Of a stretch of 64,000 nucleotides of DNA, positions 41,266 to 50,117 are shown in pieces. The DNA is taken from contig NZ_LMIR01000002.1 of the NCBI RefSeq assembly GCF_001429165.1, forward strand, positions 895,883-959,882, read 5' to 3'. Below the pieces are notes generated by a model. It made no database searches. It was not told the origin of the DNA and saw only the letters and a list, made by a program, of their open reading frames with translations. Every line of letters starts with the position of its first letter. Within the stretch, counting starts at the first letter, position 1. The translations under genes were made by a program, and so were the position numbers. This DNA comes from Agromyces sp. Root81. GTDB taxonomy: Bacteria; Actinomycetota; Actinomycetes; Actinomycetales; Microbacteriaceae.

Positions 41266-43356
41266 TCAGACGGTGGTGAGCTCCTTCGCCACGAGCGTGA
41301 GCACGTCGTACGACGCCACGAGCTCGTCGTTCTGGTTGCGCAGCACCGCGTCCCAGCGCACCTCGCCGTACTCATCGGTCTCGCGCGGCGTGATCTGCTT
41401 CGCCGTGAGCTCGACGCGGATCGAGTCGCCCGGCGACACGGGCGTCACGAACCGCAGGTTCTCGAGACCGGAGTTCGCGAGCACCGGCCCGGGCGCCGCA
41501 TCGACGAAGAGACCGGCGGCCCACGACACGAGCAGGTAGCCGTGCGCGACCCGCCCGGGGAAGAACGGGTTGGCGGATGCCGCGGCCTCGTCCATGTGCG
41601 CGTAGAACGTGTCGCCGGTGAAATGCGCGAACGTCTCGATATCCTCCAAGGTCACCGTGCGCGACGCGCTCACGACCTGGTCGCCGATCTTCAGCTCGGC
41701 GAGCGACTTGCGGAACGGGTGCACGCCGCCCGGCTGCGACGAGGCGCCCGCGTGCCAGACGCCGGTGAGGGCGGTGAGCATCTCGGGCGAGCCCTGCACG
41801 GCGGTGCGCTGCATGTGGTGCAGCACCGCGCGGATGCCGCCGAGCTCCTCGCCGCCGCCGGCGCGGCCGGGCCCGCCGTGCACGAGGTTCGGCAACGGCG
41901 AGCCGTGGCCGGTCGACGAGCGGGCGTCGTCGCGGTCGAGGAAGAGCACGCGGCCGTTGTACGCCGCGATGCCCGTCGCGAGCGCCACGGCGACCTCGGG
42001 GTCGTGGGTCGCGACGCTCGTCACGAGCGATCCGCCGCCACGGGCCACGAGGGCGGCCGCCTCGGCGACGGTGTCGTAGCCGACGATCGACGAGACCGGG
42101 CCGAACGCCTCCACCTCGTGGAGCGCGGGGCTCGCGGCATCCGCGAACCGGAGCAGCATGGGTGCCACGAAGGCCCCGTCGGATGCCTCGCCGGTGGCGC
42201 CGTCGGCGAGCGTGACCGCCGGGGCATCCGTCGAACCGATGACGAGCTCGCCGCCCGCGGCCTCGAGGCGCCCGACCTGGCGGAGCACCTCGTCGCGCTG
42301 CGCGATCGAGGCGAGCGGCCCCATCGTGACGCCCTCGGCACGCGGGTCGCCGAGCACGACGCGCTCGGCGATGCGAGCGCGCACGGCGTCGATCACGGCG
42401 TCGACGGATGCCGCGGGCACGATCGCCCGGCGGATCGCCGTGCACTTCTGGCCCGCCTTCGTCGTCATCTCGGCGACGAGCTGCTTGACGTAGGCGTCGA
42501 ACTCGGGGGTGCCCGAGACCGCATCGGTGCCGAGCACGCTCGCGTTGATCGAGTCGGTCTCGCTCGTGAACCGCACGCCGCCGGTCTGCACCGCATCGTT
42601 GGCGCGCAGCTTCTCGGCCGTCGACGCCGATCCGGTGAAGGCGACGAGGTCGCCGAGGCGCAGGTGGTCGAAGAGCGTCGGTACGCCGCCCGAGACGAGC
42701 TGCAGCGACCCCTCGGGCAGCAGCCCCGACTCGACGAGGATGCGCACGAACGCCTCGGCGAGGTAGCCCGTGGGCGTCGCGGGCTTCACGAGCGTCGGCA
42801 CGCCGGCGAGGAAGGCCGGAGCGAACTTCTCGAGCGAGCCCCACACCGGGAAGTTGAAGGCGTTGATCTGCACGGCCACGCCGGGCAGGCGCGTGTAGAT
42901 GTGGCGGCCGAGGAAGGAGCCGTCCTTCGAGAGCTGCTCCACCGCGCCGTCGACGTAGACCTTCGAGTTCGGCATCTCGCGACGCCCCTTCGAGGAGTAC
43001 GTGAAGAGCACGCCGATGCCGCCGTCGATGTCGACCCACGAGTCCTGCTTGGTCGCGCCGGTGCGCGCCGAGAGCTCGTAGAGCTCGGCCTTGCGTTCGG
43101 TCAGCGCGAGCGCCATCTGTTTGAGGAGCACCGCGCGCTGGTGGAAGGTGAGCTCGCCGAGCGAGGCCTGCCCCGCGGTGCGGGCGTACTCGAGCGCGGC
43201 GCCGAGGTCGAGCCCCTCGGTCGAGACGCGGGTGACGACCTCGCCGGTCGAGGCGTCGCGGACCTCGGCGGCTGACGCGGCGGCCGCGGCGTTCGAAACC
43301 GGCGTCGTCGGGGTCCACCACTGGCCGTTCACGTAGCTCGGCAGGATCGTGTTCAT
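41266..43356 (-). CDS. paaZ: Bifunctional oxepin-CoA hydrolase / semialdehyde dehydrogenase PaaZ
   Basis: 696 aa. The N-terminal aldehyde-dehydrogenase domain (about 1-515) includes NAFNFPVWGSLEKFAPA and the catalytic Cys in KAGQKCTAIRRAI. The C-terminal MaoC-type (R)-hydratase domain (about 540-690) includes FAHFTGDTFYAHMDEAAA. It opens the oxepin ring and oxidises the resulting aldehyde to 3-oxo-5,6-dehydrosuberyl-CoA. Length and order match E. coli PaaZ. It is the last gene of paaJFHZ, separated from paaH by a palindromic repeat. Confidence 0.95.
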   Translation of the reverse strand: MNTILPSYVNGQWWTPTTPVSNAAAAASAAEVRDASTGEVVTRVSTEGLDLGAALEYARTAGQASLGELTFHQRAVLLKQMALALTERKAELYELSARTGATKQDSWVDIDGGIGVLFTYSSKGRREMPNSKVYVDGAVEQLSKDGSFLGRHIYTRLPGVAVQINAFNFPVWGSLEKFAPAFLAGVPTLVKPATPTGYLAEAFVRILVESGLLPEGSLQLVSGGVPTLFDHLRLGDLVAFTGSASTAEKLRANDAVQTGGVRFTSETDSINASVLGTDAVSGTPEFDAYVKQLVAEMTTKAGQKCTAIRRAIVPAASVDAVIDAVRARIAERVVLGDPRAEGVTMGPLASIAQRDEVLRQVGRLEAAGGELVIGSTDAPAVTLADGATGEASDGAFVAPMLLRFADAASPALHEVEAFGPVSSIVGYDTVAEAAALVARGGGSLVTSVATHDPEVAVALATGIAAYNGRVLFLDRDDARSSTGHGSPLPNLVHGGPGRAGGGEELGGIRAVLHHMQRTAVQGSPEMLTALTGVWHAGASSQPGGVHPFRKSLAELKIGDQVVSASRTVTLEDIETFAHFTGDTFYAHMDEAAASANPFFPGRVAHGYLLVSWAAGLFVDAAPGPVLANSGLENLRFVTPVSPGDSIRVELTAKQITPRETDEYGEVRWDAVLRNQNDELVASYDVLTLVAKELTTV

Positions 43357-43383
43357 CGGGGGTTCTCCTTGTTCGAGGCCGCT

Positions 43384-43492
43384 GGTTGAGGAGCGAGCGC
43401 ATCCGTGGGTTGAGGAGGCGCGCCAGCGCCGTCTCGAAACCTCGTGTTTCGAGTGGCGGTTTCGAGACGGTCGCTTCGCTCGCTCCTCACCC
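43384..43492. repeat. Repetitive palindromic (REP/BIME-like) element between paaH and paaZ
   Basis: A partial unit GGTTGAGGAGCGAGCG (43384-43399) is followed by a unit at 43408-43442 (GGTTGAGGAG...GTCTCGAAACC) and its inverted copy at 43458-43492 (GGTTTCGAGACGG...CTCCTCACC). The two arms of about 34 nt can form a long hairpin in the paa mRNA. Elements of this sequence (GGTTGAGGAGCGAGCG...CGTCTCGAAACC) are, as I recall, frequent in Microbacteriaceae genomes. Confidence 0.8.
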
Positions 43493-43507
43493 CACGGGAG
43501 GGGCCGC

Positions 43508-44377
43508 TCACGGGGCGTCCCAGAGGTAGAAGCCCTCGCCGGTCTTGCGGCCGAGCTTGCCCTCGGCGACCATGCGGCGCAGCAGCGCGGGCGGGGCGAA
43601 GCGCTCGCCGAGCGTCGAGGAGAGGTACTCGGCGATGCCGAGTCGCACGTCGAGGCCGACGATGTCGGTCAGGCGCAGCGGGCCGATCGGATGCTTGTAG
43701 CCGAGCGTCATCGCCGCGTCGATGTCTTCAGCGGAGGCGACGCCGTCTTCGAGCATGCGGATCGCCTCGAGCCCGAGCATGACGCCGAGCCGCGAGGAGG
43801 CGAATCCCGGGGCATCCGCGACGACGATCGGGGTCTTGCCGATCGCGCGCACCCAGGCGCGGGCCTGCTCGACGAGCGGCCCCTCGGTCGCGTCGCCGCG
43901 AACGATCTCGACGAGCGTCGACGCGGGCACGGGGTTGAAGAAATGCGTGCCGAGGAACCGCGACGGGCGCTCGAGCAGCGCGGCGAGCTGGTCGATCGAG
44001 ATCGACGAGGTGTTCGACGCGAGCGCGGCGCCCGGCGCGATCACGGCTTCGACGCGGGTGAGGGCGTCGATCTTCAACTCGAGGTCTTCGGGCACGGCCT
44101 CGACGACGAGGTCGCAGCGGGCGAAGTCGGCGATGTCGGTCGAGGCGGCGAAGCGGGCGGCGATCGCCGCCTCATCGTCGTCGGCGGTGCCGCGTGCGAC
44201 GGATGCCGCGACGGAGTCGAGCACGCGTTTCGAGGCGGCCGCTGCGGCCTCGGCGTCGCGTTCGACGACGGTGACCCGCGATCCCGCGAGCAGGAAGGCG
44301 TGCGCGATGCCGGCGCCCATGCGCCCGCCGCCGAGCACGCCGACGTCGGCCGGAGCCCCGGTGTCGGTCTCGTTCAC
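43508..44377 (-). CDS. paaH: 3-hydroxyadipyl-CoA dehydrogenase
   Basis: 289 aa, single-module 3-hydroxyacyl-CoA dehydrogenase. NAD-binding GVLGGGRMGAGIAHAF at the N-terminus, catalytic His in GTHFFNPVPASTLVEI, and a C-terminal helical domain GYKHPIGPLRLTDIVGLDV. E. coli PaaH is longer because of a duplicated C-terminal domain. It oxidises 3-hydroxyadipyl-CoA to 3-oxoadipyl-CoA. ATG overlaps the paaF stop by four bases. Confidence 0.92.
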   Translation of the reverse strand: MNETDTGAPADVGVLGGGRMGAGIAHAFLLAGSRVTVVERDAEAAAAASKRVLDSVAASVARGTADDDEAAIAARFAASTDIADFARCDLVVEAVPEDLELKIDALTRVEAVIAPGAALASNTSSISIDQLAALLERPSRFLGTHFFNPVPASTLVEIVRGDATEGPLVEQARAWVRAIGKTPIVVADAPGFASSRLGVMLGLEAIRMLEDGVASAEDIDAAMTLGYKHPIGPLRLTDIVGLDVRLGIAEYLSSTLGERFAPPALLRRMVAEGKLGRKTGEGFYLWDAP

Positions 44378-45156
44378 TTCTGCTTCCTCTCGAGGAACTC
44401 GGTCATGCGGCGGAACTTCTCAGGGCTCTCGAAGAGCACGGCCTGCTCCTCGAGGTCGACGGCCGGGTGCGCATCGCGCGGCGCGCGGAACACGCGCTTC
44501 GTCGCGATCGTCGCCGCGCGGTCGTTGCGTGCGATGCGATCGGCGATCACGTGCGCGGCGGGGAGCAGCTCGTCGGCGGGGTGGAGCTCGCTGACGAGCC
44601 CGATCTCGAGCGCCTCGGCCGCGGTGACCGTTCGCCCCGTCAGCAGCAGCTCGATCGCCCGGGCGTCTCCGACGATCTCCTTCAGCCGCCAGCTCGCACC
44701 GGCTGCCGCGATGATGCCGAGGCCCGTCTCGGGGTTGCCGATCTTCAGCGCGGGCGTCGCGATGCGGATGTCGGCCGCGTACGCGAGCTCGGCGCCGCCG
44801 CCGAGCGCGTACCCGTCGAGCGCTGCGATGACGGGCATCGGCAGCAGTGCGAGGCGCACGAAGGCGTTCGCGTTGATGCCGGCGCGCGCGTCATCCGCTC
44901 GCCGCTCGCGGAGCTGTGCGATGTCGGCGCCCGAGGCGAAGACGCCGCCGGCACCGGTGAGGATGAGGGTGCGCGGCACCGCCTCGAGCTCGGCGCACAG
45001 CAGGTGCAGGGCGTCGATCGTGGCCTGGTCGATCGCGTTGCGCTTCTCTGGCCGGTTGAGCGTGGCGATCACCCGATCGTCACGGCGCTCGACGAGGAGC
45101 GGCCCGCCGCCGTCGGTCGAGGAGGAGCGGAGCGACGTCTCGAGACCCCCGGGCAT
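44374..45156 (-). CDS. paaF: 2,3-dehydroadipyl-CoA hydratase (REP-derived N-terminus)
   Basis: 260 aa crotonase. GGVFASGADIAQLRERR and ALDGYALGGGAELAYAADI form the oxyanion hole; GNPETGLGIIAAAGAS holds the catalytic Glu of hydratases. It hydrates 2,3-dehydroadipyl-CoA. ATG overlaps the paaJ stop by one base. Residues about 4-14 (GLETSLRSSST) are encoded by a repetitive palindromic sequence (45115-45147), so the N-terminal extension before PLLVERRDD is not ancestral. Confidence 0.9.
   Translation of the reverse strand: MPGGLETSLRSSSTDGGGPLLVERRDDRVIATLNRPEKRNAIDQATIDALHLLCAELEAVPRTLILTGAGGVFASGADIAQLRERRADDARAGINANAFVRLALLPMPVIAALDGYALGGGAELAYAADIRIATPALKIGNPETGLGIIAAAGASWRLKEIVGDARAIELLLTGRTVTAAEALEIGLVSELHPADELLPAAHVIADRIARNDRAATIATKRVFRAPRDAHPAVDLEEQAVLFESPEKFRRMTEFLERKQK
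45115..45147. repeat. REP unit inside the paaF coding sequence
   Basis: 33 bp GGTCGAGGAGGAGCGGAGCG followed by ACGTCTCGAGACC. It matches the element between paaH and paaZ at GGTyGAGGAG-GAGCG-AGCGA-CGTCTCGArACC. It lies at the junction of paaJ and paaF and is translated as part of PaaF. Confidence 0.75.
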
Positions 45157-46352
45157 CAGACCCGCTCCACGATGAGGGCGCTGCCCTGGCCGACGCCGAC
45201 GCACATCGTGGCGAGTCCGTAGCGCGAGTCCTCGCGCTCCATGCGGCCGAGCAGGGTCACCACGAGGCGCGACCCCGACGAGCCGAGCGGATGCCCCAGG
45301 GCGATCGCTCCCCCGTCGGTGTTCACGCGCTCGGGGTCGAGGCCGAGACGGCGCATCGACGCGATCGACTGGGTGGCGAAGGCCTCGTTGAGCTCCACCG
45401 AGCCGATGTCGTCGAGGTCGATGCCCGAGCGTTCGAGGGCCTTCTCGGTCGCGGGCACCGGACCGAGGCCCATGATCTCGGGCGGCAGGCCGGCCGACGA
45501 ACCCACGACGACGCGGGCCCGCGGGATGAGTCCGTAGCGCTCGACGGCGGCGGCGCTCGCGACGAGGATCGCCGAGGCGCCGTCGTTCAGTGCGCTCGAG
45601 TTGCCGGCCGTCACGACCGAGCCGCCGTGCACGACCGGGCGCAGCCCGGCGAGCGCCTCGAGCGTCGTCTCGGGCCGGGGTCCCTCGTCGACGAGCACCT
45701 CGCCGCGATGGGTCTGCACCCCCACGATCTCGGCCTCGAAACGGCCAGCGGCGATCGCCGCCGCGGCGCGCTGCTGCGAGCGGAGCGCGAAGGCGTCGGC
45801 CTCGTCGCGCGTGATGCCGTCGACGCGAGCGACCTCTTCGGCCGTCTCGGGCATCGAGAAGGTCGCCTTGTCGCGGGCGACGAGCTTCGGGTTCGGGAAG
45901 CGCCAGCCGATCGAGGTGTCGTAGGCCGCGCCGGGCTTGGCCCACGCGCGATCGGGCTTGGCCTGCACCCAGGGGGCGCGGGTCATCGACTCCACACCGC
46001 CGGCGATGATGAGGTCGGAATCGCCCGCCCTGATCGCCTGCGCGGCCATCGTGATCGCCGACATGCCCGAGGCGCAGAGCCGGTTCACGGTGATGCCGGG
46101 CACCTCGTCGGGAAGGCCCGCGAGCAGCACCGACATGCGCGCGACGTTGCGGTTGTCTTCGCCGGCCTGATTGGCGCCGCCGAGGATGACCTCGTCGATC
46201 GCGCCGAGCTCGCCGGCCTGGTCGAGTCGGGTGCGCCGCACGAGCTCGCCGACGACGAGCGCGGCGAGATCATCTGGCCGCACTCCGGCGAGCGCTCCGC
46301 CGTAGCGTCCGACCGGCGTGCGCACGCCGCCGACGAGGTAGGCCTCAGCCAT
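45156..46352 (-). CDS. paaJ: 3-oxoadipyl-CoA thiolase
   Basis: 398 aa thiolase. Nucleophilic Cys in NRLCASGMSAITMA (about residue 91), GGAIALGHPLGSSGSR with the conserved His, and the final active-site Cys in ATMCVGVGQGSALI. It cleaves 3-oxoadipyl-CoA and 3-oxo-5,6-dehydrosuberyl-CoA. First gene of paaJFHZ, with the PaaR-like site about 40 bp upstream. Confidence 0.93.
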   Translation of the reverse strand: MAEAYLVGGVRTPVGRYGGALAGVRPDDLAALVVGELVRRTRLDQAGELGAIDEVILGGANQAGEDNRNVARMSVLLAGLPDEVPGITVNRLCASGMSAITMAAQAIRAGDSDLIIAGGVESMTRAPWVQAKPDRAWAKPGAAYDTSIGWRFPNPKLVARDKATFSMPETAEEVARVDGITRDEADAFALRSQQRAAAAIAAGRFEAEIVGVQTHRGEVLVDEGPRPETTLEALAGLRPVVHGGSVVTAGNSSALNDGASAILVASAAAVERYGLIPRARVVVGSSAGLPPEIMGLGPVPATEKALERSGIDLDDIGSVELNEAFATQSIASMRRLGLDPERVNTDGGAIALGHPLGSSGSRLVVTLLGRMEREDSRYGLATMCVGVGQGSALIVERV

Positions 46353-46391
46353 GGTCCACTCCTGACTGCACTGTCATCACCGGCCGCATTT

Positions 46392-46413
46392 CCCGACCGA
46401 ACGTTCAGGAAGT
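46392..46413 (-). promoter_or_regulatory. PaaR-like operator of the paaJFHZ operon
   Basis: Core GACCGAACGTTCAG with right outer arm AGT matches the site at 29942 in the ACCG-N2-CG-N2-C-A-G positions. It lies 40 bp upstream of the paaJ ATG, where it would block the promoter. The left outer arm is poorly conserved. Confidence 0.7.
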
Positions 46414-46467
46414 AAGTATGGCAAACGGATGACCCGCCCGCCACCCACTCGCCCAGCCGACGATGCG

Positions 46468-47568
46468 TCAGCGGATCTGCGCGAGCACCGCCTCGGCGAC
46501 CGCCGTCGCTCCGTCCTTGCTGAAGATCATGTACACGGAGTCGCCGACCCGCATCAGCACGGGCGCGGCCGGGCCATCGGTCACCTGTGCGCGGAGGGCG
46601 ACATCGCCGTCGGCGTACCCTGCCGCAGTCGACAGGTCGAGCGGTGCGAACGCCGTCGAGACGTCGGCCTGTCCGAGCAGGTCGAAGAAGGATCCTGCCC
46701 CGTACACGACCGAGATGTGCGGCCCGCGCAGGCTGTCGCTGAGATAGTCGCACGAGTAGGACCGCGCAGCAGCCGCGACGGCCTCCCCGAACGACCGCGG
46801 AGCGCTCGTCGTCGGGTCGTAGACCTCGGTCTCGGTGAAGGTCGTGTCGAGCGCCATGCCGATGCCCTGCGGGTCGAGGCCGCCGTTGCAGACCGCATCG
46901 CCCTGTCGTTGCGACGTCGCCGCCGGCCAGGCGAGCTGCTCGGGTGTCGCGCCCTGCACGGCCTCGAACGTCGCCTCGGCGACGTCGCCGAGACGGGACA
47001 GCATCTCGTCGGGTGCGATGCCGTCGTAGCGGCTGCCCGTCGTACCGAGCCCGGACGCGGTCAGGCGCATGGCGATCCAGGCATCGCCGACCGGTGCGGT
47101 GAGCTGCCAGCCGGATTCGCCCACGGCGGTCGACGCCTCGATGGCACCGACGGCGAGCGTGTCCTCGGAGGGCGCGTCACCCGCCCACGCCGGCTGCCAC
47201 TGCGCTGCTGCCCCCGGCAGCACCTCGATGGAGAGGTACGCGAGGTCGTCGCCCTCGGCGTAGGTCGTCGTCGGCGCCACTCCGACGCGCCATGAGCACC
47301 CGAGGCCGCCCGCTGCGGCGAGTTCCACCGCATCGAATGCGTCGTTCGGCCGGATCGCCCGCACCGGGTCGGGCACGACGCCGTCGCTGCCGGTCATCAC
47401 GGCGGCGAGGTTCACGTCCGCGACCAGATCACCGCACAATAGCGGCCCCGCCGGCGCGGATTCCTCCGGCGTCGGCTCGGCGACGGGCGTCGCGACCGGA
47501 GCAGGTGCAGTGCAACCACTGAGCAGCAGGACGAGGGCGGCGGCGATCCCGCCGGTCATGAGGCGCAT
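46468..47568 (-). CDS. Secreted lipoprotein, hypothetical
   Basis: 366 aa. Signal peptide with lipobox LLLSGC (Cys about residue 19), a Pro/Ala/Thr-rich linker, and two tandem halves (about 40-190 and 200-366), each with a CxxxxW or SCDY-type Cys; they may be related domains. Similar double-domain lipoproteins of unknown function occur in Microbacteriaceae. Monocistronic. Confidence 0.72.
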   Translation of the reverse strand: MRLMTGGIAAALVLLLSGCTAPAPVATPVAEPTPEESAPAGPLLCGDLVADVNLAAVMTGSDGVVPDPVRAIRPNDAFDAVELAAAGGLGCSWRVGVAPTTTYAEGDDLAYLSIEVLPGAAAQWQPAWAGDAPSEDTLAVGAIEASTAVGESGWQLTAPVGDAWIAMRLTASGLGTTGSRYDGIAPDEMLSRLGDVAEATFEAVQGATPEQLAWPAATSQRQGDAVCNGGLDPQGIGMALDTTFTETEVYDPTTSAPRSFGEAVAAAARSYSCDYLSDSLRGPHISVVYGAGSFFDLLGQADVSTAFAPLDLSTAAGYADGDVALRAQVTDGPAAPVLMRVGDSVYMIFSKDGATAVAEAVLAQIR

Positions 47569-47622
47569 GGCGCGAGCCTAGCGGGCGCGCGGCCGCCCGG
47601 AATTCAGGGCTGCCCCGGACGA

Positions 47623-47655
47623 CGAAGGCCCGCGTCCACCGGACGCGGGCCTTCG
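47623..47655 (-). terminator. Terminator of the DEAD-box helicase gene
   Basis: Perfect 15-bp stem (47623-47637 / 47641-47655, CGAAGGCCCGCGTCC) with a 3-nt loop, 21 bp after the helicase stop. Confidence 0.85.
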
Positions 47656-47675
47656 ATCGTTCAGGTCTCGAGCAC

Positions 47676-50117
47676 TCAGCCGGCGAGTTCCTCATCGGCT
47701 GCGGCCGATTCGATCTCGACGATCTCGATGGTCTCCTCGACCTCGATGATCTCGACGACCTCGACGGTCTCTTCGACCGCGTCGAGCGTGTCGACCGCCG
47801 CATCGGCCTCGACCGCGGCTGCGCCGCGCTCGAGCTCGCCGGCGAAGTCGTCGCCGAGGCGCATGTCGACGAAGTCGACGTCGATCTCGGCCCGGTCGAG
47901 CAGTTCGACCATGCGACGCTGGCGGTTGCGCGGGATGAGCGTGACGACCTGACCAGTCTTGCCCGCGCGGCCGGTGCGGCCCGAGCGGTGCAGGTAGGTC
48001 TTGTACTCGTCGGGCGCGTCGGCCTGGATGACGAGGTCGATGTCGTCGACGTGGATGCCGCGTGCCGCGACATCCGTCGCAACGAGCACGTTGACCCGGC
48101 CGCTCGTGAGCTGCTGGAGGTTGCGCGTACGACGCGACTGGTTCAGGTCGCCGTGCAGGGCGACGGCACGGATGCCGTAGTCCTCGAGGTGCTCGGTGAG
48201 GTCTTCGGCGAACGCACGGGTGCGCGAGAAGACGAGCGTCTTGCCCGGGCGGTTCGCGAGCTCGGCGACGATGTCGCGCTTCTCGTGGTTGCCGATGACG
48301 AACACGCGGTGCTCGATCGTCGAGGAGGCCTGGTCCTCACCGGCGACCTCGTGCACGGCGGGGTCGACGAGGAACTCGTCGACGAGCGCCGCGACGCCCT
48401 TGTCGAGGGTGGCCGAGAAGAGGAGCTTCTGGCCGCCGTTCGCGGTGTGACGGATGATGCGCTGCACCGGCTCGAGGAACCCGAGGTCGCACATGTGGTC
48501 GGCCTCGTCGAGCACGGTGATGACGACCTCGGAGAGATCGAGTCGACGCTGCTCGATGAGGTCCTCGATGCGGCCGGGCGTGCCGATCACGATGTCGACA
48601 CCGCGCTGGAGCGCGCCCACCTGGCGCTGCTGCGGCACGCCGCCGTAGATCTGCGTGGTGAAGAGGCCGACGCTCTGCGCGATGGGCTGCACCGTGCGGT
48701 CGATCTGCAGGGCGAGCTCACGGGTCGGGGCGAGGATGAGCGCGCGGGGCTTGCGACCCATCTGGCGCTTGCCGCCCGCCTTGCCGGACTCGGCCCAGAG
48801 CTTCATGAGGCGCTCGACGGTCGGGGCGCCGAAGGCGATGGTCTTGCCCGAGCCGGTCTTGCCGCGGCCGAGCACGTCGCGACCCTCGAGCACGACCGGA
48901 ATGGTCGCGGCCTGGATCGGGAACGGCGACTCGGCGCCGAGCTGCTTGAGCGCGCTCACGACGTTGCCGCCGAGACCGAGGTCGGCGAAGCTCACGCCGT
49001 CGGCGTCGGTCGCCTGGATGGCCTGGGCCTCGAGGCGCTCGAGCACGACGTCGTCGTTCGGTGCGAAGCGGTTGCCCTGTTCCTTGGCCGGGTAGAAGCT
49101 CGAGTCGCGGCGACCGGACTCCTTGAAGCCCGGGCGGTCGACATCGCGGCGGGGTGCACGGTCGTCACGGTCGTAGGAACGGGCCGGACGGTCGGCGCGG
49201 TCGAAGGAGCGCGCCGGGCGGTCTCTGCGGTCGAACGAACGCGCCGGGCGGTCGTTGCGATCGTTCCGGTCGAACGAACGCGCCGGGCGGTCGTTGCGAT
49301 CGAACGAACGCGGTGCACGGTCATCACGGTCGAACGAACGGGCCGGACGGTCTTTGCGGTAGCTCGGACGAGCCGGGCGGTCGGTGCGATCGAACGAGCG
49401 CGCGGGGCGGTCGTTGCGGTCGCTCGAGCGGGGCGCACGGTCGTCACGGTCGAACGAACGCGCAGGCCGGTCGTTGCGATCGAACGAACGCGGTGCACGG
49501 TCATCACGGTCGTAGGAGCGAGCCGGACGGTCGGTGCGGTCGTTCCGGTCGAACGAACGGGCCGGGCGATCGTTGCGATCGAACGAACGCGGTGCACGGT
49601 CATCACGGTCGTAGGAGCGAGCCGGACGGTCGGTGCGGTCGTTGCGGTCATTCCGGTCGAACGAACGGGCCGGGCGATCGTTGCGGTCGTTCCGGTCGAA
49701 GGAGCGGGCCGGACGGTCGCTGCGGTCGTTCCGGTCGAAGGAGCGGGCCGGACGGTCGGTGCGGTCGAACGAACGCGGTGCGCGGTCGTTGCGGTCGCCC
49801 GAGCGGGGCGCACGGTCGTCACGGTCGTACGAACGCGCGGGGCGGTCGTTGCGATCGTACGAGCGGGGTGCGCGCTCGTCGCGGCCGTCGCGGTCGGAGC
49901 GGTGCGGGGCGCGGCCGGTGGCGACGCGCTCGTCGCGCGACCAGCGTTCCTTGCGAGGCGCGTCGGCCTCGGGGCGGTAGCCGCGGTGGCCTTCGCTGCG
50001 CGAGCCGGGCTTGGACGATCCGGCGCGCGCCGGGCCGCCCTTCGAGCCGCCCTTCGCGTACGAGGGATCGAAGTTCTTGGCGGGCCTGCCGCCTTGGGGC
50101 TTCTTGTTCTTGGGCAT
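47676..50117 (-). CDS. DEAD-box RNA helicase with an Arg-Asp repeat region
   Basis: 813 aa from ATG 50117 (MPKNKKPQGGRPAKNF, AGGAAG upstream). Residues about 84-325 are a low-complexity stretch of RSFDRNDRPA-type repeats. The helicase core (about 370-745) has the Q motif, GRGKTGSGKTIAFG, DEAD box VLDEADHMCDLG, SAT motif LLFSATLDKG and HRSGRTGRAGKTG. An acidic Val/Glu/Ile-rich tail follows. DEAD-box helicases remodel RNA in ribosome assembly, cold adaptation and decay; the charged repeat may promote RNA binding or condensate formation (inference). The frame extends to 50210, but those codons lack a ribosome binding site. Confidence 0.9.
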   Translation of the reverse strand: MPKNKKPQGGRPAKNFDPSYAKGGSKGGPARAGSSKPGSRSEGHRGYRPEADAPRKERWSRDERVATGRAPHRSDRDGRDERAPRSYDRNDRPARSYDRDDRAPRSGDRNDRAPRSFDRTDRPARSFDRNDRSDRPARSFDRNDRNDRPARSFDRNDRNDRTDRPARSYDRDDRAPRSFDRNDRPARSFDRNDRTDRPARSYDRDDRAPRSFDRNDRPARSFDRDDRAPRSSDRNDRPARSFDRTDRPARPSYRKDRPARSFDRDDRAPRSFDRNDRPARSFDRNDRNDRPARSFDRRDRPARSFDRADRPARSYDRDDRAPRRDVDRPGFKESGRRDSSFYPAKEQGNRFAPNDDVVLERLEAQAIQATDADGVSFADLGLGGNVVSALKQLGAESPFPIQAATIPVVLEGRDVLGRGKTGSGKTIAFGAPTVERLMKLWAESGKAGGKRQMGRKPRALILAPTRELALQIDRTVQPIAQSVGLFTTQIYGGVPQQRQVGALQRGVDIVIGTPGRIEDLIEQRRLDLSEVVITVLDEADHMCDLGFLEPVQRIIRHTANGGQKLLFSATLDKGVAALVDEFLVDPAVHEVAGEDQASSTIEHRVFVIGNHEKRDIVAELANRPGKTLVFSRTRAFAEDLTEHLEDYGIRAVALHGDLNQSRRTRNLQQLTSGRVNVLVATDVAARGIHVDDIDLVIQADAPDEYKTYLHRSGRTGRAGKTGQVVTLIPRNRQRRMVELLDRAEIDVDFVDMRLGDDFAGELERGAAAVEADAAVDTLDAVEETVEVVEIIEVEETIEIVEIESAAADEELAG
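49141..49865 (-). repeat. Degenerate repeat tract encoding RD-rich decapeptides
   Basis: Some 25-30 copies of a unit of about 21-30 bp, such as CGGTCGTTGCGATCGAACGA on the plus strand, coding variants of S-F/Y-D-R-N/D-D-R-P-A-R. The repeats leave the plus strand open in several frames, which explains long false ORFs there. Copy number is likely to vary between strains by slippage. Confidence 0.85.
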
